Assembly (NCBI GenBank): GCA_030867875.1
Contig: JAOWCC010000044.1
Location: 590,501-654,500 of the forward strand
Origin: Actinernus sp. WN-2022
Lineage: Eukaryota; Cnidaria; Anthozoa; Actiniaria; Actinernidae
Length of the DNA: 64,000 bases
Direction: 5' to 3'
Shown here: positions 1-13,600 of the stretch, in pieces
Numbering within the stretch: the first letter of the stretch is position 1
Layout: each line of letters begins with the position of its first letter
The notes under the pieces: model-generated
Databases searched by the model: none
What the model was told of the DNA's origin: nothing
What the model saw: the letters and a program-made list of their open reading frames with translations, nothing else
Translations under genes and position numbers: made by a program

Positions 1-5
1 CAACC

Positions 6-3000
6 TTGCTAGTTGAATCATGCTGGACAGAACTTGATACAGGTGCAGGGAAAGTAAATATTATGATTGGATGCATTTATAGACACCCCAAATCGGAATT
101 TACTATTCAGTTAGAAGAACTTATTAAGCAATTTAATCAACAAAAATACCAAGTCTATATCTTAGGAGATATGAATATTAATTTCCTTAAATATATAGAT
201 CATTTGCAGACTGAAGAATACCTTGATATGCTTTATACTAATAGCTTTCTGCCATTAATTACTAAACCAACACGATTAACTGACCATTCAGCAACCTTAA
301 TTGATCACATTTATACAAATGCGCCTATTCAAGATATTACAGCTGGCATTGCTACAGTTGATATTTCTGATCATTTGCCTATTTTTTGTTTATTAAATAC
401 ATCAGTCAAAAGATTTAATACTAATCTTTATATTAGAGATTACAGTAAATTTAATAAGGATCAATATTTAGCTGACATAGATTCTATTAATTGGCATTCT
501 ATTTTTAATGACAACAATGATTTAAATGAAAAGGCCATTAAAACAATCAATGCAATTGATAATATTGTCAATAAGCATGCTCCTAAAAAACTTGCTTCTA
601 GATCTAAAAGAAAAGAGTTAACTAAACCCTGGCTAACTAAAGGAATATTAAAATCAATTAAAACTAAACAAAAAATGTATCGTACACACTTCTTATCTAA
701 AAATACTACCCTAATTAAAAAATACAAACAATACTCAAACATGCTTAACCGAATTAAAACTAAATCTAAGAAAGACTATTTTACTAGATCATTTCAAATG
801 TATAAAGACAACCTGAAACATACCTGGAAATTAATAGGCACTCTCATCAAGCGTAAGATGAAAGGCCACTTATGCCCAGCCAGACTTGTTATAAATGGAA
901 AAACATACACAAACCAACAAGATATTGCTGAGCAATTCAATTCCTACTTTACCAATATAGGCCCAAACCTAGCTAATGCAATCGAGCATACTGATGAAGA
1001 TCCAACACAATATGTGAATAACTCACCTGCCTCAAGGTTTTTTATGTCACCTGTCTCTGAAGATAAAGTATGTCAGCTATTCTCTAATTTAAATGATAAC
1101 AAAACATCTCTACTGATACCCAACAAACTAATAAAATTTGCAGCTCAACCTCTTTCTGTAGCTTTTACTAAATTTTTTAATGAATCTATCTTAACAGGCA
1201 CTGTACCTAGTATATTTAAAATATCAAGAGTAACCCCTATTTATAAAAATGGCATAGTAACTGATCCTGGTAATTATAGGCCCATAGCAATATTGCCACC
1301 CTTCACTAAGGTCCTTGAAAGGATTATTTATGATCAACTTATTACTTTTTTAGATAAACATAATATCTTATCTAAATATCAATTTGGATTTCGAAAAGGA
1401 CATTCCACCGAGCAGGCAATCCTTGAATTAACTGATAAATTGAAAACATCAATCGATGATAAACTTATTACATGTGGATTATTTTTAGATTTTTCAAAGG
1501 CCTTTGATACTGTTAACCACAATATTCTATTGAAGAAACTTTATAAATATGGCATCCGGGGAATTCCATTTAATTGGTTTACCAGCTATTTAGAGAATAG
1601 ACACCAATATGTTAAAATAGGTGATACTGAATCCAGCCCCAAAAAGGTTATATGTGGTGTCCCACAAGGTTCTACGCTCGGTCCTCTTCTTTTTCTTCTT
1701 TATATAAATGACATTTCAAATTCATCAACCAAACTTTCTTTTAGAATGTTTGCTGATGATACTAATATTTTTTTTGCAAGCAATAGTACAGGTGAACTTG
1801 AGTCAGTTATGAATGAAGAACTGAAACTTGTTTTTAAATTACTGTGCCTTAAATAAGTTATCAATAAATTATAAAAAGTCTAACTATATGATAATTACAA
1901 CTCCTCAAAGGAAAAAAATTGATATTGATATTCTGAATCTTCAAAGAAAAAAATCTATTAAATACTTAGGTATATATATTGATGAACATTTAAACTGGAA
2001 TGACCAAATCAAACATGTTAACAATAAAATAGCAAAAAACCTAGGCATTTTATATAAATTACGAAATTACCTGAATCTACATATGCTAAAACAGCTTTAC
2101 TACCGTATTTACCCGTGTATAAGCCGCACCCGTAGATAAGCCGCACCCCAAGTTTTGAAGCTCGAATTTAGGAAAAAACTTTTTTTGAAAAATACAAAAA
2201 ATAATTAGAAAATCTTTTGTCCGAGTTCATAAACGCTCGTACTTGAAGCAAAACTTCATCAGATTGTCATAAATAAATAATCACAACTTTAATTCGATCG
2301 AATATGGTTCAACTTGCCTTGTCATTTCTTGTGTATATTTTAACCTGCAGTCTTTAAATCACTCCAGAATTCTTCCGCATTTATTTCCCAATTAACTAAC
2401 AACAATTCCAAGGAACCGCTTTCCTTTAATCGCTAGAGCAAGAAAGGTTTTCGGCGAAACAATACTTGCACAAGTAGGTCAGGTCCGCCATCTTGGATTT
2501 TCATTAACTAGTGCCAATCTCCCACGTGTAAAATTGCGAAGAATGCCTGGTTGTTTAGATGCCTGCTTTGACAAGCGCTGCGAATCACGTTTAAATATTC
2601 ACGAAATTCTAATAATTATATTAGGTCTAAGGTAGGTCTTAGAAGAGTTTTTGCTTTAATGTTACCGGCAAGCGGCGACATTGCAGAAAACTTTGTGGAG
2701 GAATGGAAATACCATGTCTTGTAACGTTTAGCTGTTCAAGGAAAGCGACTGTAAACCGCTTGAAAGACATTTTAACAGGGATGGTTTAGTTAAACCACAT
2801 AACACAACCGGCTCTTTTAAGAGCCACCAAATTTGCGAAAGCAATGACCAATGCTTCTAGTTTAGTTTTAATAAAAGTTTAGTGGTATCCACATACAGTG
2901 GAGTTTAAACCGAATGGTAATTTATGCGAATTTTTTATACCTTTTCTAGGTGTTCCCGTAGATAAGCCGCACCCCCGATTTTGAACGAAAATTTTGGGTG

Positions 3001-3513
3001 AAAAGGTGCGGCTTATACACGGGTAAATACGGTACTCACTTATTTATCCATATCTGAATTATGCTGTCTTGAGCTGGGGTAATACATATAAAAGTAAACT
3101 CACAAAACTTCGTACCAAGCAAAATAAATGTATTCGTAGTATGTTTTTTGCACATAACAGAGAAAATACTGACATATATTATAATATGCTCAGCCTCCTT
3201 AAGTTAGAAAATAATTATTTTCAAATTAAAGTCTGCAGTTTTTGCTCACTCCATCAGCAATAATGCATTAGGAATTCCAACTGTATTTTCTAATTTCCTA
3301 ACTCCAGTTTCAGCTGTTCACAATTATAACACCAGATATGCTGCTAAAAGCAATTTTTACATACCAAAAGTCAGAACAAATTATGGTAAATTCACCTTTA
3401 AATACTCTGCTTCGAAAATATGGGAAACTGTCCCTCTTAGACTTAAAAACCTACCCAGCAAATTATTTAAACAAAAATACAAAGTATACCTTCTAAGTTG
3501 TCAGTCTGCCTGA
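6..3513 (+). pseudogene. LINE ORF2 (endonuclease-reverse transcriptase), disrupted
   Basis: The first open stretch (6-1856, 616 residues) starts inside the endonuclease domain (GCIYRHP, ILGDMNINF and SDHLPIF signatures). It continues into a reverse transcriptase with FGFRKGHST, DFSKAFDTV, GVPQGSTLGP and the catalytic FADDT at residues 582-586 (1749-1763). Compared with the minus-strand copy at 35826-36593, one extra T at about 1839-1840 shifts the frame. The reading then continues at 1828-2100, is split by the MITE, and resumes at 3035. A 4-nt insertion near 3212 breaks it again, and the thumb/C-terminal part ends at 3513. At least three lesions make it non-coding as a whole. The family normally provides target-primed reverse transcription in cis. 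Confidence 0.9.
2103..3032. mobile_element. 930-bp non-autonomous DNA transposon, TA target duplication (Tc1/mariner-type)
   Basis: The ends are perfect inverted repeats of 28 bp (2103-2130 and 3005-3032, beginning CCGTATTTACCCGTGTATAA). TA is duplicated on both sides (2101-2102 and 3033-3034). Copy B of the host LINE has a single TA at the same site, so the insertion boundaries are exact. A second motif (GATAAGCCGCACCCC) is repeated directly just inside both ends. No long ORF is present, so it is a MITE. The TA duplication fits the Tc1/mariner/pogo group; the family name is not established. Confidence 0.93.
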
Positions 3514-4486
3514 TATTAAATATTCATACAGTCTACCAATGCTCTTTAATAGTCAATATTTATTATGTCTCTCCACTTGTGTCAATACTATAGCAATCTG
3601 ATATTACTTTTCTTAATATTTTTCAGCTATATCTTTCAGTATTATAATCACCTTTATTGTCTGTTCAATGTATATATAAATATTTATTTCTGTTTATTTA
3701 CTTGTATTATTTTAGTGATTAATTGTTATCTCATTATTATCTAGCTATCGCACAAATATGTTTATGCTTTCTTTTCTTTCCTTTTTCTCCTTTTCTGCTA
3801 TATTGTATATACTGAGCTCAGATATTCATAATCTATAGTTACACATAGACAGTAGTCAACTCGAAAGCCTTGGCTACTTTGACTACTGCACACATATTCC
3901 TATCATAGCTCTCTTTTAATTCTATATTATTATATTACTTATCTTAAAATACTTTAGATTTTGCTTACCTGATTATGTAAACAGTGTGGAAATAAAATTG
4001 AATTGAATTGAATTGAATATCTATAAGCGTTTGCATGTTAATTCAATGAAGACACTGGTTCTTGACATATTGAATCTTCATGCTTGATGAATAATCCATT
4101 TTGCTTTCGTCTGTGCAAACGGTTACTTGAGAAGGGACAGGAACTGCGTGATAATCTTGTCTCTAAATTAGAACTCAGAGTGCTAGCTGCCAGTTGGAAG
4201 ATGAATCCTGTCAGATTCCTGACAAATACTTCCTTTCCCCGGGTAAAAATACAAAATGTGAAGTTATTCTCCTGATGACACTGGGGGCAAATACAGTGTA
4301 GAATCAACACACTGACAGAAAATAATAATAACAACCAACCAGAGATCCATTGGTTCCTGCTACAAAGATGCCTTTTGAAATCATGGTTGACATATTAGCA
4401 TAACCAGTGTAATGTTTATCAGCACAAGAAATCTCCATATTACAAATGTAGTTCACCCCTAACATCTGAATGTGTTCACCCTTCAG

Positions 4487-4606
4487 GTTTGCACCCCCCT
4501 GACTAGAGACCAGGCCCTTTATGCACGTGATGCTCTCGCCAAGGCCATCTATGACAGGATGTTCACGTGGGTGGTGAGAAGCATCAATGTGTCCCTTGAG
4601 AACAAG
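4487..4606 (+). CDS. MYO1C: Myosin-I exon: motor domain, DALAK segment
   Basis: Forty codons, phase 0 at both ends, from VCTPLTRD to SINVSLENK. It contains [17 protein letters not shown], the helix after the cardiomyopathy loop in all myosins. The acceptor is CTTCAG and the donor GTAACA. Confidence 0.92.
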
Positions 4607-7600
4607 GTAACAAGACAGTAACTAAATACATGTAGATTGTGAATACCTAGATATTACTCACAATAAATGGGGAAAATAAATATATTTGAAAGATTGATAC
4701 TAAAATAAATTGCAATCATGGGTGCCTGATGCAAAAGAAAAATAATAATTATTATCTATTTATATAATGCAACTTCCATACAATGCCCAATAGGCCATTT
4801 GCATCAACTGGTTAAATGACCTTGCCAATCAGAAATATTGGTGCCAGCTCAAAATGGATGCCAGAAATGGAAAGAGCATGCCAAAACTAGCAACTGATGC
4901 AAGTTTCTCTTATATATCTCTAAAATTGAAGCATGAATTATAACTTTTTTAATCTCTAAATTTAACAGAGTTTGTGAGCTGGACTGCAAGCCGTGCTGCC
5001 CAACCTCATAAACACTGTTAAAGAAAGATTCCTTTTAAAACAATCTACAGATGCACTAGACTTAATATACACATTTGTATCTAAGGGGAAGGAATGCTTC
5101 CATAAAAATAAGGGAGTGCACAGAGAAAAAGACTTCAGGAAAAACCTTAAGGAACCAAAATCCAACCCAAGACTCAAAACTTTGTACTATACAATGTATA
5201 TATGGTATACAAATAACTACACAATTGAATTTTCAAATGATGAGAAAAGAAGGAAAAAAGCGTTGACCCTAAAATTTTCCTTTCTTCAGTGAATAATGTA
5301 TTAACACTCTCCATAGGCTAAAGTGAACAAGTGACACTGTAAATAGGTGTTGTTGGTAAAGTGGTCAGCTGACCACTCACTAATCACTAACTGGCACAGT
5401 TTTACCAACCACTTACCGACCACATATTTTTATGTTGCATCTTGTTCACTACAGTTCTCTCCATATTAGTGTGGTGCATTGATCGGACAAATGTTGTTTT
5501 GCATTTTCTTTTAGTCCCACAAAGGTCCAACCACTCTAATGGGTATTCTTGATATCTACGGATTTGAAATCTTCGAGAAGAACAGGTAGATAACACATAT
5601 ATAGAATGATATAGATTTTTTTAACAACTGTCCATTTCTCGTTTTCTGATTGGTTGATTAGCATGGGAAATAAGAGACGATTACCACGATAGATTACGTA
5701 ATAGGGAGCACTGGAATCACTTTTACCAGCAATCTCCTTCATCTTCATGATGAGCATGACTAGCTTTAGTCTGTTGTAAGAACAAATCATTAGGATACTT
5801 ATTTGTGTCATTGCATGGTCACACAACAATGTTAACCATGAGGCAGAGGCATAGGCAGGATTTTGCCAAGGGGAAGTCGTGACACGACCGCCAGACTGAG
5901 GCGCTTACCTCTATGGGATTGTTTGCTTGCTATTCATTCAATGATCCCCCCCAGCTACATGTACATGTACGCTCCTGTTAGGTGATGCAAAACGTGGTAT
6001 AAAAATACAATAACCTATTTGTGGCATCGAAATATGCCCTGAGAAGAGAACAGCGAGCTTCGAGGATCAGATAATGTCCAAGGACAAATATCAGGGCATA
6101 TGAAATTTTCGCCCGTATTCCATAGAAAACCATGAAATAGCCATAATTATTATCCTATAAATAACAAATTTATGAGAATGTTTATCAGGAAAATAAAGTA
6201 ACTTACCAGACGATTGACTGCGAATTTTCTCGCCCGAAAACACAAATTTCGGGTCGCGTCCGTGCGCATCTGCAGACTGATTATGTATTCAAAATGTTGA
6301 ATTCTTATTGGCTGATAGAGAAAGGGCGCGAAATGTCCTGCATTTTGATTGGCTTTGATCTAGCCATGAAATACCGCTCTGTATTAAAAAAACAAAAACA
6401 TGAAATACCGCCCTGTATTTCATAGTAAAGCTGAGCTCTGATTGGCTGAAATATAATATTTATAGGATAATCGCTGATATTTCCCGCTCCTGGAGAGAAA
6501 ATATCTGGTCACGTAATGTGTTCAACCAGTTACGCGTGAGAGAAAATATTTGATTAACAAATAAAGAAGCCTTAGCCATGTGATATACTATCATAAAACA
6601 CGATGGGCATTTGAGAAATGTTAAAGCACAAGCCGAAGGTGCGTGCTTTCAACATTTCTCGAGTGTTCTCAAATGACCATCGTGTTTTATGATAGTATAA
6701 AATTAAGGTTTCTTTATCTGTTTTATAATATAGATTTACACGCGCGATGAAAGGAAACCGCCAGTTGAAAACAATAAAACACGGCAAACCATGTTATATA
6801 CTCTGATAAAACATGATGGCTTTTTAGCCAATCAGAGCGCGCATACATGTACTATTATATCTATATTATAATAGGTTATAGAAGAAGACATTCCATGGTA
6901 AACTATCGTAAATTTGTTAATTAATGACGTCACAATGCGACGAGGACAAAGAGGTACACCACGAGACGCGTGCCGTGACTGTTGTCACTGTTGCCGTGAC
7001 TGTTGTCACTGTTGCCGTGACTGTTGTCACTGTTGCCGTGACTGTTGTCACTGTTGCCGTGACTGTTGTCACTGTTGTCACTGTTGCCGTGACTGTTGTC
7101 ACTGTTGCCGTGACTGTTGTCACTGTTGCCGTGACTGTTGTCACTGTTGCCGTGACTGTTGTCACTGTTGCCGTGACTGTTGTCACTGTTGCCGTGACTG
7201 TTGTCATCACGTTTTGACGTCATCTGAACGTCTATAAGAGAACAGACTCACAGCAGAATGACTAAATGGAGGATACAATATGATTTTGTACAAAATGTGA
7301 CGTCATCTCTGTGCATCTGTACCCAAATAACACATGGCTATCGACCAATCAGAGTTTCGTTTCGCACTGTTTAATGTATAAGTAGAAAAAAATATGTATA
7401 TGAAAAACTGATTTCCGAATACCTTGACTTCATCTTTATGTCACGACAACGTTCAAGGTGTTATTGTGTTTTGACTGCCTCACTGGTTAGCGGGAGGTCG
7501 TGAGTTCGAAACCATGCGGCCGCGTCCTTGGGCAGGACGTATAAGCTGTTGGCCTTGGTTCTGTGATTACTTTGGTTTTGGTTTTACGACACTCCATCGA

Positions 7601-10600
7601 AAATCTGTCTTTAGTAATATCATGATCACCTCGGTTTTCTGCAACTTCGCCGTGGGGAGTGAGTAGTATTAACACCACATGGAAAGAATAACTTACAACA
7701 AAGTTTTTTTACTCATACGAAGACATAGACATATTTTTATGAGCCCTTCGTACTGCGTAGGTACATCAGATTGTTGCTAATAAACTTTTAAAGTTGTTAT
7801 TAAAAAGTAAGGCAGTATTAGTTAAAATAGATTTATGGTATCTTTAAGAGTAATAAATAGTTATGGAGGTTACAGATAAGCTAAGAGCCCTGTATTGTGG
7901 AAGATTGGGCATTCATGCACTCATACACGTATTTTGTGGCTGACATTGCAACTTACCTCGGGGGGTTGATAATAGTTAAGAAAATATCGTTTTGTGGATT
8001 AGACTCATCAGAGGGGTTCTCTTTCAGCTTTGAACAATTCTGCATCAATTACTGCAACGAGAAACTGCAACAACTGTTCATTGAACTGACTTTGAAAGAG
8101 GAGCAGGAGGAGTATCAGAGGGAGGGCATTGAGGTGAGATACAAGTCAATACCTGTGAGTGAAGACCCCACTCAAGAGATTATCAAAGTTCTGCTGGAGT
8201 TCTAGAGTGATTTGTGGACAGCTCTTTAGTTACCGTAGATAGTCGAAAGTACCGCCTTGAAATAATCGAAGAAGGAACATAGGAGGGTCCAACATTGAAT
8301 ACAGATTACAATAACACAAGCGACTGGCACTGCCAAACATTTGCCTCCCGGTGGCCCCAGAAAATGTTAGCATAAAATGGTCTACCGTTATGCTTTGCGA
8401 GGGTTTAGCTATTGTTACATACATTCTGAGAATACTGTTTACGCTTTCAAGCTCAGAATTTCATATCATACGAAATTCGTTTGAGTCGCGAAAAGCGTAA
8501 CGGTCGATATACATTCTTTAAAGACAAAGGCTTTCAGACTAGTGAAGTTATAAACCCGATTGGGCGAGGTTATTACTTGGATGGGTGATGGGAATTGCTC
8601 TCTTCCCCAGTTCTGGCTCATTTTAATACGCTGTCAAATTACATGCCCAATTACATTCCTCTGTTGTTGTACCCTAGCGTATAAACATATATCTGAAAGT
8701 TTTTCGCCTGACCTCGACTATACCATGCTATGCCACCATAATCATGTTAGGCTGAAATCCACCTTTTAGAATAGGTAAGTAATCGGTAAGTGATTAGTAG
8801 ATGGTCCTACTTACCGATTACTTTTTTTATGGTGCAGATTGTTCACTTTAGTTGTAATTGTACAGTAGTCATATTGTCGCATTAAAGCACCACAGCCACC
8901 GTAGACGCTTTGCGGGCGCACACCCGTTCAGTCGCCATTTTGTTGCAGTCGAAAATTGGTACACGTGGAGCAAGACTTGATAACCATCCAATCAGAGCAT
9001 ATATCAAACAATAGCGCAATTTTCAAAACAAAACAAACGGTTGCAATGCGTCTAGGGTGATTGTGGGCCTTTAAGGAATTGTCACAAAGTCATTTTCATG
9101 CAAAGTCGCTAAGATTTGCGAAGTCATTGTGAATGTTACATAAATTGTCATATTTATACTTGTTTATTGTTTCAGTGGGAACCAGTTGAGTACTTTGACA
9201 ACAAGGTCATCTGTGACTTGATCGAGGTCAAACACAAGGGGATCATCTCACTGTTGGTATGATAGCAGTGTGTTTTGCAGAAACATCTGTCAGTGCCAAA
9301 CTTTTTAAGTGCAAACAAACTTTCGGGCAAACCAAAATGTTGTCGAGTACTAATAGAAGCTTTGGAGGTCAGGCGCAATACTCCATTCTTCTATGGCAGC
9401 CGACAGCAAATTGATCATAGCAAACAATTGATTCTTTGGGTTTGTATTTCAATTTGATTGATGTTTGTAATTTTACTAATAGTTTGTATGTCTCAAGTGC
9501 AAACGCCATTACCAAGATAATAAATGCCTACAAAATTAGCAATATTTTCGAAGAGCAAAGCCATTTTTTTCAGCGTAGTGCGAACAGGCCATAAGTGGCC
9601 ATCTTTCACTGAAAACGTGTTATATAACAACAGTTGTAGTTTGTTCTGTTTTATTTCCCACACTAAACAGAAACTGGTCTCGTTACAGTTGTTTTTGGAA
9701 GAGCCATATTGGGGTTAAAGGCTTCTCTCCTTATATACAGTCTCTCTTCTTATTTCAAATAGAAAATAAGTGCCTCTAATAAATTAGTAATAAAATAAGG
9801 TCCAAAAATGAAATTAACACCCGGGCGCTAGTTCCATTTTGTATGGTATGAATGCATCTGTTTTTGAGTACCAATAGACCCATTCGAAAAATGGTGTCAC
9901 CAAGCTTTGGTTGTAATGAAATGTTGGTACTAAAATAAACACTGTCACTTCAGAGAGCATGCAAAAATGAGTACGTTTGTAAAATTTAAGGAGCATAGCA
10001 CCAAGTGTTGCGAAGTTACCGAGGTTCAAAATAAGAGAGTTTTGTATGAGATTCAGGACGTCAGGACTGACTAGCCTCGTTTTCATGTTTCTTCAGAGTT
10101 ACAAACGTTGATTGCTTTGTAAGGATATATTCTTCTGTTATCAAAGAGCTACATGTTGCTAACTTGAACTCGCTCTTTCATATAGGCTAGTTAATTCTTC
10201 AGAAAATATTGAATATCAATATTATGCAAATTAGCGGCAGCCATTTTTCGAATGGGTCTATACCCTTTTAATTTCATATGAACCTTTAAGTATAAGAATT
10301 ATATTACTGGACAGTGGCTGATCACATTAGCATTGTAGCACATGTTGAAATAGCAAAAGCGTAATACCAATAAAGCTTGCCCATACATTGTAGTTACATG
10401 TATAACAATCTAAAATAGTGTACTTGTTTGGAAAACGTTATGCGCTATACTTGGTTCTTGTTTGTGAACATATTTAACCTTTATTTCAGTAAACAGTTGT
10501 CTGCTGCCATCTTACAACAAAGCTTTTTCATTTCATGTAACTTGCACACAGAAGAGAAATTTCGGCCTCACAATGAAAACCGCAACTTTTAAGGGTAACA

Positions 10601-13600
10601 TTCTAACCAGGTTTCCATGGTAAAGTTACTTTTTCTCGTAGGATGAGGAATGCCTTCGCCCTGGACAAGTGACTGATATGACCTTCCTGGACAAATTGGA
10701 ACAAACTATTGGAGATCATCCACACTTCATCAGGTGGGTGTTTCATAGGAACCTCTTCCTCCCCGATTTCCCACCACCCCCAACATTTATAACGGTCGGG
10801 CTACCCCCAAAATACCGTTTTGCGAAAGACACCACGATATACCCTAATTTCTTTTTATAATTCAGAAAGGACCCCTGTGCAGGGAAGAACAAAAGTCATC
10901 AAATCGATCCACGTGAAAGTGGTTTTGTTTTTGTGGATAAGACATAGATGATAATAAGTAATCGCTGCTTGGAAATAGAAAACGGAAGATATGCAAGACC
11001 ATGTTGCATATAAAAGTATTGAGGAAAGATTGTGCCCTATATGCACTGCAGGCATTGAGGACGAAGTCCACTTTCTATTCAAATGTAGAAAATATGATGA
11101 TTTAAGGAAAGACTTCTTCATATCACTAAAAAACAAGCTAAATATAACTTTAACCAATGTGTCACCAAGCAAATTATTATCTGTTGTACTCAACTCAGCT
11201 CCTAAAATATCTTGTTTAGCGGCCAAATGTATCCATATAACTGCCTGGGCGTTAGGGTTAGGTTAGAGCACAAATTCTGAATAAGTGATGTCCGGTTCCC
11301 ACTCAGCAAATACGCTAGCTATAAGTACGGTCATTATTTTCACTATTTTTACACCCTAATAATACTAATATTATTGCACAAGTACGGATGTATAGTATTG
11401 TAGAAAGCACCAATAAAACCGTCTGTCTGTCTGCGCTACCGTGCAAGGCCGTGCCTAAGTTTCCGACTTAAATGAGATTGAGTGACGTTGTTTTGCCCTC
11501 GGCTTCCACCGAATGGGCCCTTTGCAGGAATGCAATCACGTGGTTGTACTGGATGGCAAACAAATCTCACTTCATTTATTTAAAGGCACTTGGCTAAAGT
11601 GAACAATCTGCACCGTAAAAAAGTGGTCGAGTCAACAGCTTACCGACCAGTTACCGACCAGGTACCGACCACTTACCGACCACTTACCGACCACTTACCG
11701 ACCACTTACAGACCACTTACCGACCACTTACCGATCACTTACCGACCACTTACCGACCACTTACCGACCACTTACCGACCACTTACCGACCACTTACCGA
11801 CCACTTACCGACCACTTACCAACCACTTACCAACCACTTACCAACCACTTTTTTACGGTGCAGATTGTTCACTTTAGCCAAGGCACTTGTATGAGATCAG
11901 TAGTATTATTAGCAAAACTTGTTTGTAAATGCTATTTTCCATGCACCTCCAATTGAGTGTCGATCTTTCTACAACAGCGTTGTAGTGAAGTGTATTTGCC
12001 ATCTAGTAACGGCCTATCCCACGGGATCACAAGTGCAATTCATTAGTATTGAAGTGACTGTTTTCCTGTAAAAGGCGCATTGCGGTCATGTTAACTGTTA
12101 CTATTTCTCTCCCTACAGCCATGCTACCTCTAATTACGAGGAAAGGAAAACAATAGGGAGAGAGGTAAACAACATTGTTAACTTAATATAACTGGCAGTA
12201 CTACTTCAAGGTCTTATTCCAATATTTATATTTTAGACTCAAATGTCCGGATATTATGCTTGTAAACATTTGAAGTACTTGCCAAGCTAGACGTACCCTG
12301 GGTAATTTGAAGTACTTGCCAAGCTAGACTTACCCTGGGTTAGTTGAAATACTTGCCAAGCTAGACTTACCTGGCTTAGTTGAAGTACTTGCCAAGCTAG
12401 ACTTATCCTGGGTTAGTTGAAGTACTTGCCAAGCTAGACTTACCCTGGGTTAGTTGAAGTACTTGCCAACATTGCCAAGCTAGACTTACCCTGGGTTAGT
12501 TGAAGTACTTGCCAACATTGCCAAGTTAGACTTACCCTGGCTTAGTTGAAGTACTTGCCAAGCTAGACTTACCCTGGGTTAGTTGAAGTACTTGCCAACA
12601 TTGCCAAGCTAGACTTACCCTGGGTTAGTTGAAGTACTTGCCAACATTGCCAAGTTAGACTTACCCTGGGTTAGTTGAAGTACTTGCCAACATTGCCAAG
12701 TTAGACTTACCCTGGGTTAGTTGAAGTACTTGCCAACATTGCCAAGCTAGACTTACCCTGGGTTAGTTGAAGTACTTGCCAACATTGCCAAGCTAGACTT
12801 ACCCTGGGTTAGTTGAAGTACTTGCCAACATTGCCAAGTTAGACTTACCCTGGCTTAGTTGAAGTACTTGCCAAGCTAGACTTACCCTGGGTTAGTTGAA
12901 GTACTTGCCAACATTGCCAAGCTAGACTTACCCTGGGTTAGTTGAAGTACTTGCCAACATTGCCAAGTTAGACTTACCCTGGGTTAGTTGAAGTACTTGC
13001 CAACATTGCCAAGTTAGACTTACCCTGGGTTAGTTGAAGTACTTGCCAACATTGCCAAGCTAGACTTACCCTGGGTTAGTTGAAGTACTTGCCAACATTG
13101 CCAAGCTAGACTTACCCTGGGTTAGTTGAAGTACTTGCCAACATTGCCAAGTTAGACTTACCCTGGGTTAGTTGAAGTACTTGCCAACATTGCCAAGCTA
13201 GACTTACCCTGGGTTAGTTGAAGTACTTGCCAACATTGCCAAGCTAGACTTACCCTGGGTTAGTTGAAGTACTTGCCAACATTGCCAAGCTAGACTTACC
13301 CTGGGTTAGTTGAAGTACTTGCCAACATTGCCAAGCTAGACTTACCCTGGGTTAGTTGAAGTACTTGCCAACATTGCCAAGCTAGACTTACCCTGGGTTA
13401 GTTGAAGTACTTGCCAACATTGCGAAGCTAGACTTACCCTGGGTTAGTTGAAGTACTTGCCAACATTGCCAAGCTAGACTTACCCTGGCTTAGTTGAAGT
13501 ACTTGCCAAGCTAGACTTACCCTGGGTTAGTTGAAGTACTTGCCAACATTGCCAAGCTAGACTTACCCTGGGTTAGTTGAAGTACTTGCCAACATTGCCA

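Larger units (their letters stand above)
1..4018 (+). mobile_element. Non-LTR retrotransposon (LINE) copy A, APE-endonuclease type
   Basis: This is a LINE in sense orientation in a myosin intron, cut at its 5' side by the window edge. It encodes an apurinic-type endonuclease followed by reverse transcriptase, then a 3' UTR of about 0.5 kb ending in AATAAA and a short (ATTGA)n tail at 3996-4018. A short simple-repeat tail instead of poly(A) is typical of CR1/L2/Jockey-like clades, but the exact clade was not resolved. The body is interrupted by a 930-bp DNA element at 2103-3032. A near-identical but truncated copy lies on the minus strand at about 34775-36692 and serves as an uninterrupted reference. 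Confidence 0.93.

Noticed and set aside
5590..5830. Minus-strand frames in the intron after the switch II exon
   Set aside because: No conserved motif; intronic sequence opposite a well-supported gene.
6914..7237. Overlapping open frames of about 97-107 codons on both strands
   Set aside because: They arise from the 21-bp minisatellite, whose unit is a multiple of three and stop-free; there is no start context or homology.
11590..11877. Open frame rich in a [10 protein letters not shown] repeat
   Set aside because: It is the translation of the 11-bp minisatellite in a MITE; it begins and ends in the terminal repeats.
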